This document shows positions 47,700 to 61,246 of a stretch of DNA of 64,000 bases, piece by piece. Every line of letters begins with the position of its first letter. Positions within the stretch are counted from its first letter, which is position 1. Both the position numbers and the translations under genes were made by a program. The DNA is taken from the NCBI GenBank assembly GCA_019009955.1, contig CM032228.1, forward strand, positions 202,540,501-202,604,500, written 5' to 3'. Source of the DNA: Riptortus pedestris. Taxonomy: Eukaryota; Arthropoda; Insecta; Hemiptera; Alydidae. A model generated the notes under the pieces. It saw only the letters and a program-made list of their open reading frames with translations. It made no database searches and was not told where the DNA came from.

Positions 47700-48293
47700 A
47701 TTTCTTTCATTTTTAATGCCAAAATCTCGGCTTGCTCATCATGACTCATCTCCATTGCTTGCTCCAATGTCAATGACTTTTTTGCTTAAAGTCTTTAGTA
47801 TTCGAGAATTGGAAATCCCTGCGACCAAGCTATCACATATCAAATTTTCTTCTATTTAAAGTTTTGTTTGATAGCTCTGCTAAATTATCAAAGGACCACC
47901 TTCCAGCCAACTCATGAAGCCGATTGATAAAATCTTTACACGTCTCTGTAGGAAGCTGAGTTGCATTACTAAAAACAAACCACTCATAGGGTACATTTTT
48001 TTTATCACTAAAGGGCAATTATGATATCAATGGTTGCATCAGGTTTGCATATCTTTTGAATTAGCTTCAATCCATTTTGGCCTATAACTGTACAAAATAA
48101 AGCTAACATTACCTTTGGGTTCAGCTTAGATGCCTTTGGCCCTAAAGCCTCTGCAAGCATGATGTAGTTCTCCCATTGCAGCTTGAATAGCTCCTAGTTC
48201 TCTCCTGCTTTCTCTTTATTTGAAAAGTCAAATGGTACTGGCAAAGGAATATTACTTTATTTCCTTCAACTGTTAGCATTCACCTGACACCAT
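47700..48293 (-). pseudogene. Ty3/gypsy gag fragment with primer-binding site
   Basis: On the minus strand a primer-binding-like TGGTGTCAGGTGAATGC (about 48277-48293) is followed by Gag pieces. These are VPFDFSNKEKAGEN then an in-frame stop, LQWENYIMLAEALGPKASKL, NPKVMLALFCTVIGQNGLKL, FVFSNATQLPTETCKDFINR, LHELAGRWSFDNLAELSNKT, and SLVAGISNSRILKTLSKKV in another frame. This is the retrotransposon Gag (capsid) pattern, with several stops and shifts. Neither LTR nor pol is present. The Gag type differs from that at 7.8-8.2 kb. Confidence 0.8.
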
Positions 48294-48394
48294 GTTCTTA
48301 AGCACAAAAAAAAGAAGAAGAAATATTTAGTATGTTTTATCAGAATGTCTCTTTATTCTTCAACTCATGATTGTCAAACAAAAGCCTATATTAT

Positions 48395-48620
48395 GAATTT
48401 GAGGTTAACTGGTATTACCATTGGCTTCATGACACTGGGGAGCACCGGAACTTCCCAAATTCAAGTTCGATTCTCGCCTGGGCAATAGGAATTTATTTAG
48501 TGACGGAATTCATTAAACAAAATCCTTAAAAAAATCCTCCTGGCTAGAAAAAGGCGCTAACCTGTAGATAACCCGTCCCAATTAGCCTTAGTTGCAAAAC
48601 GTGGAGGTTAATATAAATAA
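48395..48620 (+). repeat. tRNA-derived SINE-like copy
   Basis: B-box-like AAGTTCGATTCTCGCC at about 48464, then GGAATTTATTTAGTGACGG, CTGGCTAGAAAAAGG and the tail GTTGCAAAACGTGGAGGTTA as in the 32.8-kb copy. Confidence 0.7.
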
Positions 48621-48722
48621 ATATGAATTTGTAAAACATATGTTTTACACCTAACCTATATCTTACAATTACAAAGATATATAAATATAACAATCATTCA
48701 TTGCAATATTCACTCCCTAACA

Positions 48723-48930
48723 GAGGTGCTGGATGGTGAAGGAAGCTTATCAATTATTTCTCATATACACTCATATGTTCATAAGCATAGGAAGTATATC
48801 TCATACACTTTCAAACTTATCGCATAACAAAAGTAATGATCCATTTTTGAGGTGCAGGATGGTGAAGGAAGCATATCACAGGTAAGAATTGATGAAAAAG
48901 GCCTTTTTTGTTGATTCTTACCTGTGAGAA
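48723..48930. repeat. Diverged direct repeats and a small hairpin
   Basis: GAGGTGCTGGATGGTGAAGG at 48723 recurs with one change at about 48850. CACAGGTAAGAAT (about 48878) pairs with ATTCTTACCTGTG (about 48915) around AAAAAGGCCTTTTTT. Confidence 0.6.
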
Positions 48931-49239
48931 ATTTATGATATGAACTTTACAGCTAAACATTAAATGGTGTGTGATATTAAAACAAATAGAAAGTATGTAT
49001 TCATTAAACCATACTTGATAATCCTTACATAAAATTGAATGTTTACTCTATTAGAGATGCTGTGTTATCCTCAACAATATAAATTTGTTAAAATTTTATA
49101 AATAATTTCAACAAAGCAATGTTTGTTCAATCAAGGGGAGTGAAATTGCTGGGGAGATGTACCCAGTTAAGTACTATTTACAAGCATTGTGCTCCGTTAA
49201 TATGCTACAGTCTATTCTTCTCCAAACTTGCTACCTGTT

Positions 49240-49430
49240 CCAGCAAATTTTCAGTAGGTTTATGGCCACCTTCCACAGGCTATCCATCGCCACTATTGCT
49301 GTTCTAGGTGGGTTGCAGTCAAAGTAAAAGGGCAAATTTACAAACCTGACTGGGACCCATCCGGAACAGAAATAGTGGCGATGGATAGCCTCAGGAAGCT
49401 GGTCGTAGACCTACCTAAAATTTGAACTAT
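49240..49430. repeat. Foldback element, about 70-80-bp arms
   Basis: The left arm includes GGCTATCCATCGCCACTATT and the right arm AATAGTGGCGATGGATAGCC, a perfect 20-bp core. Imperfect pairing extends outwards through CAAATTTT...TAGG and inwards to GTTGCAGTC/GACTGGGAC. A MITE is likely; no ORF of interest. Confidence 0.8.
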
Positions 49431-52400
49431 AAAGTGTGACGAGAAGACCACTGAAACAGAAATCCGGTTTGGAGAACATTCAGCCCAGCAAGGAAGTCTA
49501 TGAAACCACAACAGAGTATGTTTCTTCTTCAGACATACAATAGAATATTTTTATTAATGGTTATTTAATACATAAAATTGATACAGTTGTGCTTGGACCT
49601 GCTTTTGGAATACGAATCATTAATATTACAGTTTATAGTCGAAAAATGCTATTCACGATTATGATTTTTATGGCCCGTAATGTTTTGAGCAAATTGGGAT
49701 TGAATAGTAACCACTTAACATTTAATCTGACGGATTCAGCAATAGTACATTGATTTTCCTTGTTCTCAGAAAGCTGTAAAGCTTAATAAAAGCAAATACA
49801 CAGGCAAGAATTATAAAAATAGATGGTGCTTATTATAGCTTTGCAATGAATAAAAGTCATATTTATTATTCAGTCTAAAATTTCCCAAGCAAAGCTACCT
49901 TAGTAGTGATACTTAATAATAATGAATGTTTTCCATGATTAAGAGTAATATTGTCCACGGTACTTTATACAGTGCAGGAGGATTGATCAGGAAATTATTA
50001 TTTTTTTTATTCTTCTAAGTTTGCTAGCGTTATGCCTGTAGAGAATGATATTCCTCAAAAATAAACCATCCAGATGCTCATTCTTGAAATTGGCACATGG
50101 ATTATAACAAATAAATAAAAACAGAATCAATCTTCATATTTATTTTTTTTCTTCTTTTATCATCAGATATACAATAGAAAATATAATTTATTTTCCACAT
50201 TCCCATTAAACAGTGAAGTATTTTTTTTGATCTTATATAATGTAAACACTGGTCATTAAAGTACATTTATATGCTGAAATTTTGATTAAAATTTCATTTT
50301 CAATTTGCATTTCTTAGTAGTAGCTAAAAATATACAAGTACAAATAATTTGCTTAGTTTCTATTTTATTTAAAATGTAAAGGTATGTTTGAAGTCTGCTT
50401 AAGTCTTCTTATATATTTCTAATGTACAGCAACAGAAAATTAACATTTATTGTACTTATACAAACAAGTATAACACTGTATATATAAATACAAAGTTTAG
50501 AGTAATGAGTAACAATTAAATTAAGCTACAATTTGAACAGAAAGATAAAATTTGTAAACATAACAAAGTCTTAGCAAAATAACATATTCCTTTTTTTTTT
50601 TTCTTTCATTACACCATGTACTTCCTCGTTACATATCTATAGCAACAAGAAGGTAACAATATAGGTACAACAAAAGTTAACAATACGTATGTATATATAT
50701 ATATATATATTTTTTTTTACATTTATAATGTTTACAATTTACCTATGCTAAAAGGCAGTGTGCTTGGATTTAAAAGTCAAGCATCAAGCCTTAGTCTGTA
50801 CACTTATACATGGAAGTTATGCAACTCATATTGTTGGGTGGGGGCTCTAATTTTATTTATGATAAATATTGGTTTATTTCTTGCGAAATATTAGTTTCAT
50901 GAGTTATAATAACCTGATAATCATGGAATGATGGACTAGTTCAATTATTTTTGACACATAAATTCTACACTTTATTTTCCAGTGGTAATTTATGTTGATA
51001 ATTTACTTAAAACATAATCAAAGATCAGAGATAAACTCTTATAGATTTAAATTTACACAGCCATTTAATATCACACATGTTTTGAAAACTTGTATTTACT
51101 GAAAAAAATAAATAATTTTAAATAACAAAAAAAGGCAAGATGCAAGTCAATTATTTTCTCCCAGCACCCAACAATTATGAATTTTAAATTAAAATATCTT
51201 CCATTACATTTTGCTAAAGGAGGTTTTATCCAGATTATATACACAATGTAAATTATTTTCTGAGTATGGATACAATATTAACAACATTTATCACGAAACA
51301 ATGAATAATCATTATTAGCGCCGCTAAATAAAGAATTAAAAATTAACCTTGTCATTATCCTTTATTTTTGAATGATTTTTTTAAATAAAATTAAGGACAA
51401 TTTCTCAAAGAAAGGATGTGTGACAAAGTTAAGAAATAGGAAGACAAGATATAAGCTGAAACATATGTACAAAATATAGAATAAATAATAACAAAAAAAG
51501 AAAAAAAATTACAATAAATTTTTGACTAGAAAAGGTGATAGGTAACAATGATTTATTTTTATTGTGCCAATAATTTATACAGTTCTTTTCAGAGACATCC
51601 AATCTATCTTCAAAAACAATAAAATTTATTGTCATTTTCAATAAAATTTAAATAATACTGCATATTAAAGTTTATATTCATACATAAAGTTGCTAATTTA
51701 AATAATTTCTTAACTTTGGCTTAAAAAATAACAAGAAACTAAATGGTTTGCTAAAATAAACGTAAACAGCGCTTAAGAAAATGCTTGCATTTTAGTTTTT
51801 ACATTATTTATATATCAACATTGATTGTGTTCTATTTACAATATTGGTTAATTCAATAATTTAATGAAAATATTATTTACAATTGGCATATAGCATTACT
51901 ATGTACTATGTAACCAACTATACGTGATTAGCATATTAAATTACATTTTCATTTATAGTCTTATGTTTTAGTACCTCTTTCCTCAAGGTATTGAATTCTC
52001 TAATTTATACAAGAAATCATTCTCTGAAATTTCTATTTAAAGCACAATTAGATTGAGTTTACTGCGCCTATATATTTTTGAAGGTGCCGCAATTACTTTT
52101 AAACAAGTAGTGCATTTGATACAATATTATAGATAAAATATGGCAGATTTTAAAGAGGTTAAATTCATTATTAATTCCATAAGTTTATTTGTAATTTTCC
52201 TAAAAAATACGTAAATAAAAAAATAAATATTCCCTTAATGTTATGTTACTATTGAAGTTCACGAAATGAAAATTCGTTATATAATGACCTTTCATTTCAA
52301 ATAGGAATTATACACAAGGCAAATCCTCTAGAAAAAATATTCCATGGATTATGGCAACTCTGATGCACCCCAAACATCCATTATTCTAGTTACTAAATAT

Positions 52401-52739
52401 ATAATATACATATGCTAAACTTTGTAAGTTCGTTGAGCCTCAACATACATTAAAAGAATATTACATCATTTCTTTTCTTTTTCAAAGTAACAAAATCTTT
52501 ATAAAAACTGTTCTAAATAGCTATAAAAGAGAATGTAAATAATTCTGATACCTTAAGATAAAACATGACTCAGACTCCATTTGTTAACAATCTATTTGGA
52601 ACTACGATTCCCAAACAATGAGGTCATTGAAAGTCTGGAAGGTGAATGTGGTAAGACTTGTGACACAACACAAGTGGGAATCTATTTACATTAGAGGTAG
52701 AATCACTGACATAATGAAAGGAAGGCAATAGATGATGTT
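49431..52739. other. AT-rich region downstream of tomosyn, probably 3' UTR in part
   Basis: Extremely AT-rich with several AATAAA-like motifs on the minus strand. No gene recognised. Part is likely tomosyn 3' UTR, but its end cannot be fixed from sequence. A short AT microsatellite lies at about 50693-50712. Confidence 0.35.
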
Positions 52740-55700
52740 TCACAGTTGGTACCACTTTTTGTCCTTATATTTGAGCATGATACCATGAGCAGTTTGCGAA
52801 AATGATTCTGCTTCTGTCATCATTCTTGCAGTCCTTTCTTCTAGTTGTGACAGTTTTTCACCTCGCTCAACCATCTGCTGATGTGCTCTGGAGATTTCAT
52901 TGCAAGCTCGCTGAGCATTTTGGTCTAAGCCAGCAGTACCTGGTATGTGCTTGGCAACAGTTCTTGATGGTTTTCCACTCGACTCTCCAACTGTTATTAT
53001 AACAGATAAACAGAATCATTATATATAAACTGCAAAAATAGAGAAAAGTGTTGATTGGGACTTAGCATCAGCGACTCAGTTGTTGGTAAAGCCACCACAT
53101 ATAAAATGGAAGCATTATTTGAAACTTAAACTACGCCAACCATTAATGAAAGTATATTTTAATAATAAATCGATTTTAATAAAACTGGCAGTATTTCCTC
53201 CCAGTAAAATTCTAAAAATAGAAGTAATTATGATAATTTTGAAAACAATTCTTTCAATTTTTTATACATATATTTTATGGGAAAAAGAAATTGATTAAAA
53301 TTATACATAAAAGTAATGTCTTTATCAGATGAACTTTTCTGTTTTGATATATTGAAAACACGGGTTTGGTGGTAAAGAGCAACACATCTACTCCTTCATC
53401 CCTACCAGCTCTAAATGCCACTCAGTTCGATATTGAACCTCAATAGCTGATTTCCCTTAAGGGAGGACAAAATGACACTGGGGCAGTAATTGTAGCATCG
53501 TCTGCTTGAGGAAACACGGAACATGCACACATTTTGAAAAGTGAAAGCTTTCTTACCTAGGAAGCACCATCAATAAAAAGAAGACATTAGTTGGTGGGTA
53601 AATAGTACTAGCTAACACATTCGTTTGGTGTGTGAGCGTGCATGTTCATATAATGCAATATACTCTTGTATGTACACACTATTTGAACAGATCTCATTTT
53701 CATCATACTAGATAGGATTAGTGGACATTTGAAAGTTAATATTATCACCTTGTAATGAATATTTTGATATTACATAATGATTTCAACATAGATTGACTTA
53801 CATAATTCTTCTCTATCCAGAGATCTTGCACCACCACCAAACAGCCCTTTAAAGAAGCTCTCCTTAGGAGGTTCAGGCATTTCGTGTTGAAGAAAAAGGT
53901 CACCTACAATCTCACCTAAACTGGAACTAGAATATGAAAAATGTAAAAGACATTTGTCTTTTGATATGACTTATATAAAAATCATTTGTACAACAAAATG
54001 CCTCACCAGAATTCAGCAGATACAGTGAATTTTTGGACTTCTGTAGGAGAACATAAATACAATCCATTTCCATGATTGCTGAAGCAAAATGTTCTGGCAA
54101 TCCTAAAATTTTAAACTCGTTTAAGGTATGAATAAATGTCTTGAACCTCCAATAACAAATGAATTAATATTAGATGTAGTGTTTGTTACTTTAACAATAA
54201 AATTGCCCTTCTTTTAGAGTTTTGTTGACTGGGTTTCTTAGTAGCTGGTTGGTGGAGACTATATTCAGAATAAAATAATATGAATTCATTCTCCTTTTGA
54301 TGATCCTTCAAAAAATTGAAATTACAGCTGGTCTTTTGTTTGATAAATGTTCCTGTAAGTGTATTTTTTGGCACAATATAAAACTTTCAGGTACTATTGT
54401 CCAACAAAATTGTCCTCATAAACTTGGCCGAGTGCTTTCACTGTAGATCTCAAAGAAAACAGGGCATTTTCCAAGATGAAAATTATGCACTCTAATGAGA
54501 ATCATGCTATTATTATTAATATTGTACAATGTACATGAAATAGAAGATTTGAAAAATTCCTTATTTTAATCATGCAATTTATTCTAGTTACATGCTTGAT
54601 ATAAAACACATCCAGTGAAAGCATAGACTCTATACTTAATAAACCGTTTAATAACAAAATTAAAACCAAGATAAACCATTAAAAAAAAGAAAAGAAAATA
54701 AGAGTGAAAGCTGTAAAGGGAAGTTTTGCCTTCATCTTTAATAAATTATCATGCAAGAAATATTAAGAATATGTATAGAAGCTATAAAAGACAAGAGTAC
54801 TTAAAAATATGAGAAAAGCATTTGTTCTAAAAGTAAAATTGTAGACAATTTGCTAGGAATATAAGTTCTCAGGAGCAATTAAAGAAGCTAATTGATCAGA
54901 AAGAATATTAAATAGAAATTATTTTCAATAATAAGAAAAAACATTGAAAACTGTATTTAAAAAAAGAAGATATTAGTTGCATTTTGGCTATTAGAAAGAA
55001 ATTTCATTCCAAAAGATAATGAAGTAATTAAGATTGAAGGAAAAAATAGGTAAAATCTTAAACATATTTGTGCATGAATCAATAATACATATACAACTCA
55101 ATAATATGGAATCCTTTTTGGAATCCATGTAGGATTATTTCCATATCCTGGTGGAGATGTTATGTAATGTGGAAGTTGAACATAAGATACATTTTCTTTT
55201 ATTTCCTCACAATATTTTTGACTGTTTAAATGATAGAGATCTAAATGAATATAGTGGTATATGTTTCAATGTACAGTAAATGCTATCTGAACATCATGGT
55301 ACTCATTATGTTCTCTTGTAATGAAGAAAACAAATAATCAAATTTTATTTTTATTCTATTACTAACTATTTTTAGAGATAATTCAATTAAAAAATCATTT
55401 TAACTTACTTTTTAAGAAGTTAAAAATAAATGGTGTGACAAATATATGTTCCATTTAAACAATAACACAGTAAAGGTAGAAGGGATGACTAGTACATAGA
55501 GATGGGCGAAGGGTAAATACCCAAAAGGTAAAAACCCGGGTATTTTCCCAAATGGGTAAATACCCGATATTTATGTGGGAAAAAACCCAAGTTATGGGTA
55601 TTTTCGTTTTTTACAGTAAATGCCACACCTTTTATTAATTTTTACATTCTTATGAACAAATGCAATATAAACTATACCTTCATTATTTTGCGAGGTATGA

Positions 55701-55983
55701 ATAAACTGAGGTTTGATTAAAAAATCTGTAAATAATGAGATAAAAGCGAGGAAATAAAACAAAGCCAATATTGAAACAAAAGAAATTTACATAATATAAT
55801 AATAATAATAATAATAATTATTCAACAAAAGAAATGTTTGGAGGCAACTAGTCTCTATTTTAGCAGATTTCCCTTAAGGGAAATCAGCTATTGAGGTTGT
55901 ACTCATGACGGAATTTTCGAAATTTTTCTTCAAATGTCCATCGATCCTACCTAGTAGATGACGAAAATGAGGTCCGTTCAAAA

Positions 55984-56043
<60 letters not shown>

Positions 56044-59000
56044 GTTAACGCTCTAGCGGTCGCACTTTTTGATTGATCGTTACCAAACTCGATATTTAGT
56101 CGTTTTATGTATAAAGAAAGATCAAGTTCGTTAATGGCTGAAATCGGACCAGTGGGAGGGGTGGTTTAGAGGGGAGGATTTTCTAAAATTCGAAATATTT
56201 CCGTTACTATACGTCAGATCGAAAAATTGTATAGAATCAATCTTATTGCAAATTAAATTTACTATAAATATTGTTATATACATTTATTCTCTATCTTGAA
56301 TATTAACCGAGATATTTGCATTTTATGAAATCGGGGCGGATAACGGATGAGTGAGTTTCCCGCCAAAAGCGTGTTCGGCTCTCGTGAAAATTTCTCTATT
56401 GTAAAACTTCACATGGGAAATCTGCTCAGTTTACGCAGCCCCTGCGTGACGGACTTTTTAAAATCGTTTGTGCGCTTTGTTGTTGGCAAGGCAACGCTGG
56501 AAGCCGACAAAAGAAGTGCCGGAGCCCGCATAAGGAGCTATCGACAGCTTCAAAGACTCGGCAAGCGATGTACAGTCTCAGTACACGTTGATGAGTCAAA
56601 CATTAAATCGTTTCAACACAAAAGTTTTAGAATCTATAACTACAAAAATAGTTCGGGAAGGTAATTTAAAAATACCTGAATTTTTACCCAATCCAGTATT
56701 TTCCCGGGTATTTTCCCAGGTATTTTCCCGAGTTTGGGTATTTACCGAATAAAATCCCATCTCTACTAGTACACAATGTTTTGACATGTTGGTAATTGAA
56801 CTGCTTAGTAATAAATAAAAGCAATTTATGTTTAATCAACAGAACATATTGTTAATTAAAGTGTTAACTCAACTATCTTTGTTTGGCGGAATATTGATGT
56901 CCAGAATTTTAAAAAAAGTCTAAAATGCTGCGACAATATAAACAAAGCAGATTTTTCATACCTAGTTATGACAGTCAGATGATGTATATTCTATTTTCTG
57001 TTACATCCTCATAAAAAAAAAAAAAAAGAATAAATTTAAGTAGAATATGAGATGTTTATAGGTGTAATAGCTGTAAGACAAAACCATAAGTACAGAAGTG
57101 AGTATATAATGAAGACTTTAAACACAAAAATACAATTAAATGTTATAATATTTTATTTTTTGAAACTCCTTTGATATTCAACTCACTAGTAGTAAACCAA
57201 TGATTTATGGATGAATTAATGCACGAAGATCTAGTAATACATTTTAAATAATCACATCTTTATACTTAGAAAAGAGTCTAATTTGAAATTAGTATTTCAG
57301 TGATGATAAAAATAAGTTCTCCATAAAACTACATTAATATAAAAATCACATGATGATTCAGATAGCATTTACAATGAGACGTTTTAATATTGTACTTTGT
57401 GAAAAGAAAAAAAAAATAATAATAAGGAAGGCATCTGCAAAAACGTAACATTTAAAACAACATATTTAACATAAGGAAAATAAAAGTTAATATGCCAAAA
57501 TTGTTTTACTTCTCAAAAAACATGAAAATTAATTACAAAATATGTCATTAATAAGATACAAATAAACAAATAACATTAGATCCAAAAAGCAGAGGTGAGC
57601 AAAAAAGGCAAAAATGAGAACAAAGTTGATAAAAAGCAGGTTTAGGATAACTGCTGTTTGTATTATATTGTAGTGTAGTTGTATGTACAAGTAAGCATAC
57701 ATGTGCATAAAATTGTTTTTAAGTGAATAGCTAATAAAGACAGTGACAATTGCAAAAACATTTCAATAGTTCTGTAAAGTGGAGTCTTAATTTAAAATAT
57801 TTTTATAAGTCAATTAGTGCATTCAGTGTATATCAATCTACTATGTTTTTCTTTTTATAATTTATCATTATATATAGTTTTAGAAAACCATAATACGAAA
57901 TTTAAAAATATGTAGCCTTAATTAAAATATTGCAAATAACAAAAGTATTCAAAGAATACTAGATATAAATAAAAATCCTAATGTGTGACTTCTAAGCCAG
58001 AGATATTCAAATATTTTCAATTCAACAGATGTTCTTAAATACTACTGATTATCAATTAAACAACAAAACAAACAAAATATAAAACAGGGCTCTTTCAAAG
58101 AAATGTTTTACAATAATTACTGTCAATGACAGATCCTATATGTTGTTCTAATAATTTATATGTACATAACAAATTCTTATTTGATAAACTTTAATTAAAC
58201 TACGAGTATTTGAATTATTACTATTAACTGTTGTAATTTTCTATGATAGGTTATAAATGTGATTTCATGTCTTAACTATTTTTTAGTTCATTTCATTCAC
58301 ATTACACCATTTAATCGCGTATAATTTTCGAGTAATATGATATCATAAGCAGATTGATAATATATATAAAAAAATAAAATTAAACTTGTCAAGTGATGTA
58401 GCCTTTGAAAGAGGTCAATACTTTTAATGGAAAAAAGTAATAACTGACCTTTTATAAATTGTTAATTTCCATTATTTTTTATGAGATATTTGTTCACTGT
58501 ATGCTACTACAGCTAATCAGGATAGATTATCTTCAGGAATGGTTACAACCATTTTCTAGCCAGGGTGACTAAGGATTTTATTTATTATGTTCGTCACAAA
58601 TTAAGTACCTATTGCTTACACCAGGTTTATCAAGTGTCAACTCACATGGCCAACATGAGCTCTGGATTTATAAAAAAAAAATAAGTTATTAAATTGTTTT
58701 GCTGTTAATATTTTTCAGTTCTTTGTATTTTAATTTCTGGCTCTCAGTGCTAAGAATGATAGTCTTCTCAATTGTCTTAATCTTTTCAGCTATAGGTGTT
58801 TCAAAAACCTGCCATGAATGTTCTCAGAAATAAAATAAATAAAAACGAAGGGCCAAATAATGTAATTAATTTTATTTTCTAACATACAGGCTAGCACCCA
58901 ATTATTATTAAGGAAATATGTATGAATTACACAATATAACTTGAAATACTATCTAAACTATAACATATATATCAACCCTAGTATCACTTATTACATAATG

Positions 59001-61246
59001 AGGCAGAGAATGTGGTCTTCAAATTACTTCTCTACCTGGTTTTCTTTTTCTTTTTTATTATTTTGTTACCATAGTTTACCACTCCCTGTATTCAAATAGC
59101 CATTGCTTTCTGTATTCAGTTGTTTTACAATGCTCAGATGATAAAAGTGAATGGATAAACCTCTTGAAAATTAAGATTCTAAATGTATATCAGCTGGGAG
59201 AGTTTAGAAACTTGCCCCTTTAAGTACAGAGCACAACAATCTGACCTACCTACATAGCTTCTCCCACAGTAAAGGAATATTACCTATCCTTTATTTTAAT
59301 TATCAAAGATAAAGAAAAAAATAACATTAAGGTTTAGGCATTCTAAAAAGATTTGGCAAATTCTGCAAAATGCCTGAAGAACGTATATTCTTATAGCTAT
59401 TATACACGAGATACTTAATAGTTTATTTGCTTAAATGCTAGCTGTAATTAGGAGACATTCTTTTTGGCATTCATCTCATATTTCAAATAGAAATGCATGC
59501 TATTTAAATACAAACTCATTTTACTGTGGCTAATCATGATAGGGTTATCTACAGACTAGTGGCCTATTCTTTTATAGTCAGCGTAGGATTAAATAAATTC
59601 CTTTCCATTTGGGGATCAAACCCACTATGTTAGGCTTACTAAGTGCATTAAGATATTCATGTTAACCTGCATAGCTAACTGGAGTTTATTTAATTTGGAA
59701 AAATATACTGCTGCTTGGTTGAAGGATAATAAAAGCATGGCAATGTCCACTCACTTAAATGTTGAATCAAGTATGGAATATTAGATTAAATTAAGTGGAG
59801 GTTTTGACATTTTTATTAAAATTTAGGAGTTTATTAGATTAATTTTAATTAAATGACAAAATTTTATCTCTTTTTATAATTAAAATATTTAATTAGTCTC
59901 TTTATATTTTATTAGATACATTTTTTTAGTATTATTATTATGGGAACTTGTTAAGAAATAAATCAGAATTGTGCCCTAAGCAGATATATTTGTACAGTGC
60001 ATGTTTAACAATAAGCAATGTTCACTGGGGTTGCTGTAAGAAGGAAAGATATTTACAAAAAAAAACATACAGGTTACAAATTATATCCTTTTATGAAGGA
60101 CCTGCCATTGACTGTAGAACAGAATGCTATATGTAGTTTGTAATGTATTTAGTGACACATGTATGCTTTTAAAGTACTGTATAGTGTGGCCCACTTACTG
60201 ATCAGTGTCTTCATTGACAAACATCTGTTGTCCCCAAATGGACAACATTGGGTCAACAATGCCTGGTTTCCGAGTCTGAAAACTAAATCCAACCTCTGTT
60301 ATCTTTACCGAGGCCACACAAAGACATCATTTTCTCCCCGGTCACAATAGTAATTATTCCCAATGGCTTAACAATCAAAGCCAAGTTAGATTGCGAAATT
60401 ACATTATATGATTTTGAACACTTAAAGGAAGGGAGGCTATTTGACAAATATAAATGTAAAAGTAAAACGAATATGAATATAATAAAAAAGATTAAAATAG
60501 GTCCTTTTATATTCCTAAATACTTACTGCTACAGCCGTAACCAAATTCTAGCTACACAAAAATTTGGGTTGCTTTGTTAATTTATTAAAATCTTTATTAA
60601 ATAAAAGTAAAGAAAAAAGAAAATGAAAAGAGCTTGTTAAGCCACTGGCAATGCAATAAATGAACTATATTATATGTAACATAACTACTAGCAATTAACT
60701 TGTACTAAAATGTGACTAGGTAAAGTGATAATGCTGTGAGCCATAACATTTGAAAAGAAATATCTTTATTAAAATAAAGAATGCATATTTAAAACTGTAA
60801 ATATAAAATTATTTCTAAAATTTATTAAAATTTATGTCAAAAAGTAGAACAATATTCACTAATTAGTAATCAATCATATTATTTTGAACTTATAGCGTTT
60901 CAACCAATCTTCTTATAATTCTTACCTCTCTCACTCTCTCTCTCACTTATATTGTAATTCACATCCATCACTTTGAAATTACAGAAAAAGCATGTTGTGC
61001 AAAGAGTGGTCGAAAAGTTCAGTGATTATAAGATGTGAATAAAAGCATGCACTCTTTGAATTGTGCTAAAGAATGACTTGTGTACATGCTTAGTTTCTTA
61101 AAATTATATATATAAGGCGTTAAGACAAAGTATTTACCTGAGATCAGCTAAGGGAAGGAAGTCTGTATCGATAAGTGGCCTCAAGCTAGGGAGGCTGTAA
61201 GCAGTAATGTGCCCATTTGAAATATAGCAGACTAGGCATACACTCT
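52740..61246 (-). CDS. STXBP5: Tomosyn (syntaxin-binding protein 5), C-terminal exons; 5' part beyond window
   Basis: A cytosolic regulator of exocytosis that, in its family, binds syntaxin/SNAP-25 through a C-terminal R-SNARE. Five exons join in phase: 61138-61246 (SVCLVCYISNGHITAYSLPS, LRPLIDTDFLPLADL), 60199-60282 (FQTRKPGIVDPMLSIWGQQM), 54007-54102 (IARTFCFSNHGNGLYLCSPT), 53802-53926 (MPEPPKESFFKGLFGGGA, LDREEL) and 52740-52990 (FGESSGKPSRTVAKHIPG, RGEKLSQLEERTARM, HGIMLKYKDKKWYQL, TGA at 52740-52742). About 221 aa are seen; the family is about 1100 aa, and the N-terminal WD40 propellers must lie past 64000. The exon before 61246, needed in phase 1, was not found in the window. Introns are GT-AG; the 6.1-kb intron 60198-54103 holds a hAT derivative and SINEs. 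Confidence 0.95.
55098..55221 (-). other. Possible alternative last exon of tomosyn
   Basis: An acceptor TTTAAACAG at 55222-55230 is followed by an open frame of 40 codons to a TGA (55098-55100), including QKYCEEIKENVSYVQLPHYI and PPGYGNNPTWIPKRIPYY. Composition looks protein-like (Pro, Tyr, Trp in an AT-rich background). The acceptor phase matches the upstream tomosyn exon ending at 60199, so splicing would give a tomosyn lacking the SNARE motif. I recognise no family, and chance or an unrelated relic remains possible. Confidence 0.3.
55497..56765. mobile_element. Non-autonomous hAT-type element with perfect 8-bp target duplication
   Basis: Ends TAGAGATGGGCG and CCCATCTCTA are inverted, with sub-terminal repeats of GGGTATTT / AAATACCC on both sides. 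Flanking direct repeats are CTAGTACA at 55489-55496 and 56766-56773. A family A copy (55862-56454) is nested inside. The remaining interior (56455-56690) has no transposase. Lies in a tomosyn intron. Confidence 0.93.
55862..56454 (+). mobile_element. Family A dispersed repeat, full-length copy
   Basis: Left end: the palindrome AGCAGATTTCCCTTAAGGGA with AATCAGCT. Interior: (AT)n at 55987-56041 and a CGCTCTAGCGGT motif. Right end: the hairpin CGCAGCCCCTGCG, TGACGGAC and a T-run. Nested in the hAT-type element, so it arrived later. The open frame 56347-56664 crosses its right edge and is not a gene. Confidence 0.85.
58515..58665 (-). repeat. tRNA-derived SINE-like copy
   Basis: Minus-strand match to the SINE body (GGCTAGAAAATGGTTGTAACC) and head (GGCCATGTGAGTTGACAC). 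Confidence 0.6.
59530..59690 (-). repeat. tRNA-derived SINE-like copy, diverged
   Basis: Minus strand: B-box-like GGGTTTGATCCCC (about 59614-59626), GGAATTTATTTAATCC and the head TTAGCTATGCAGGTTAACAT. More diverged than the other copies. Confidence 0.55.

Larger units (their letters stand above)
56774..60198. other. Tomosyn intron, AT-rich
   Basis: Apart from two SINE-like copies (58515, 59530) nothing is recognised. A poly(A)-rich, ORF-poor sequence. Confidence 0.5.

Noticed and set aside
56347..56664. 105-codon plus-strand frame
   Set aside because: Crosses the end of a family A copy into the hAT-type interior; composite of two repeats.
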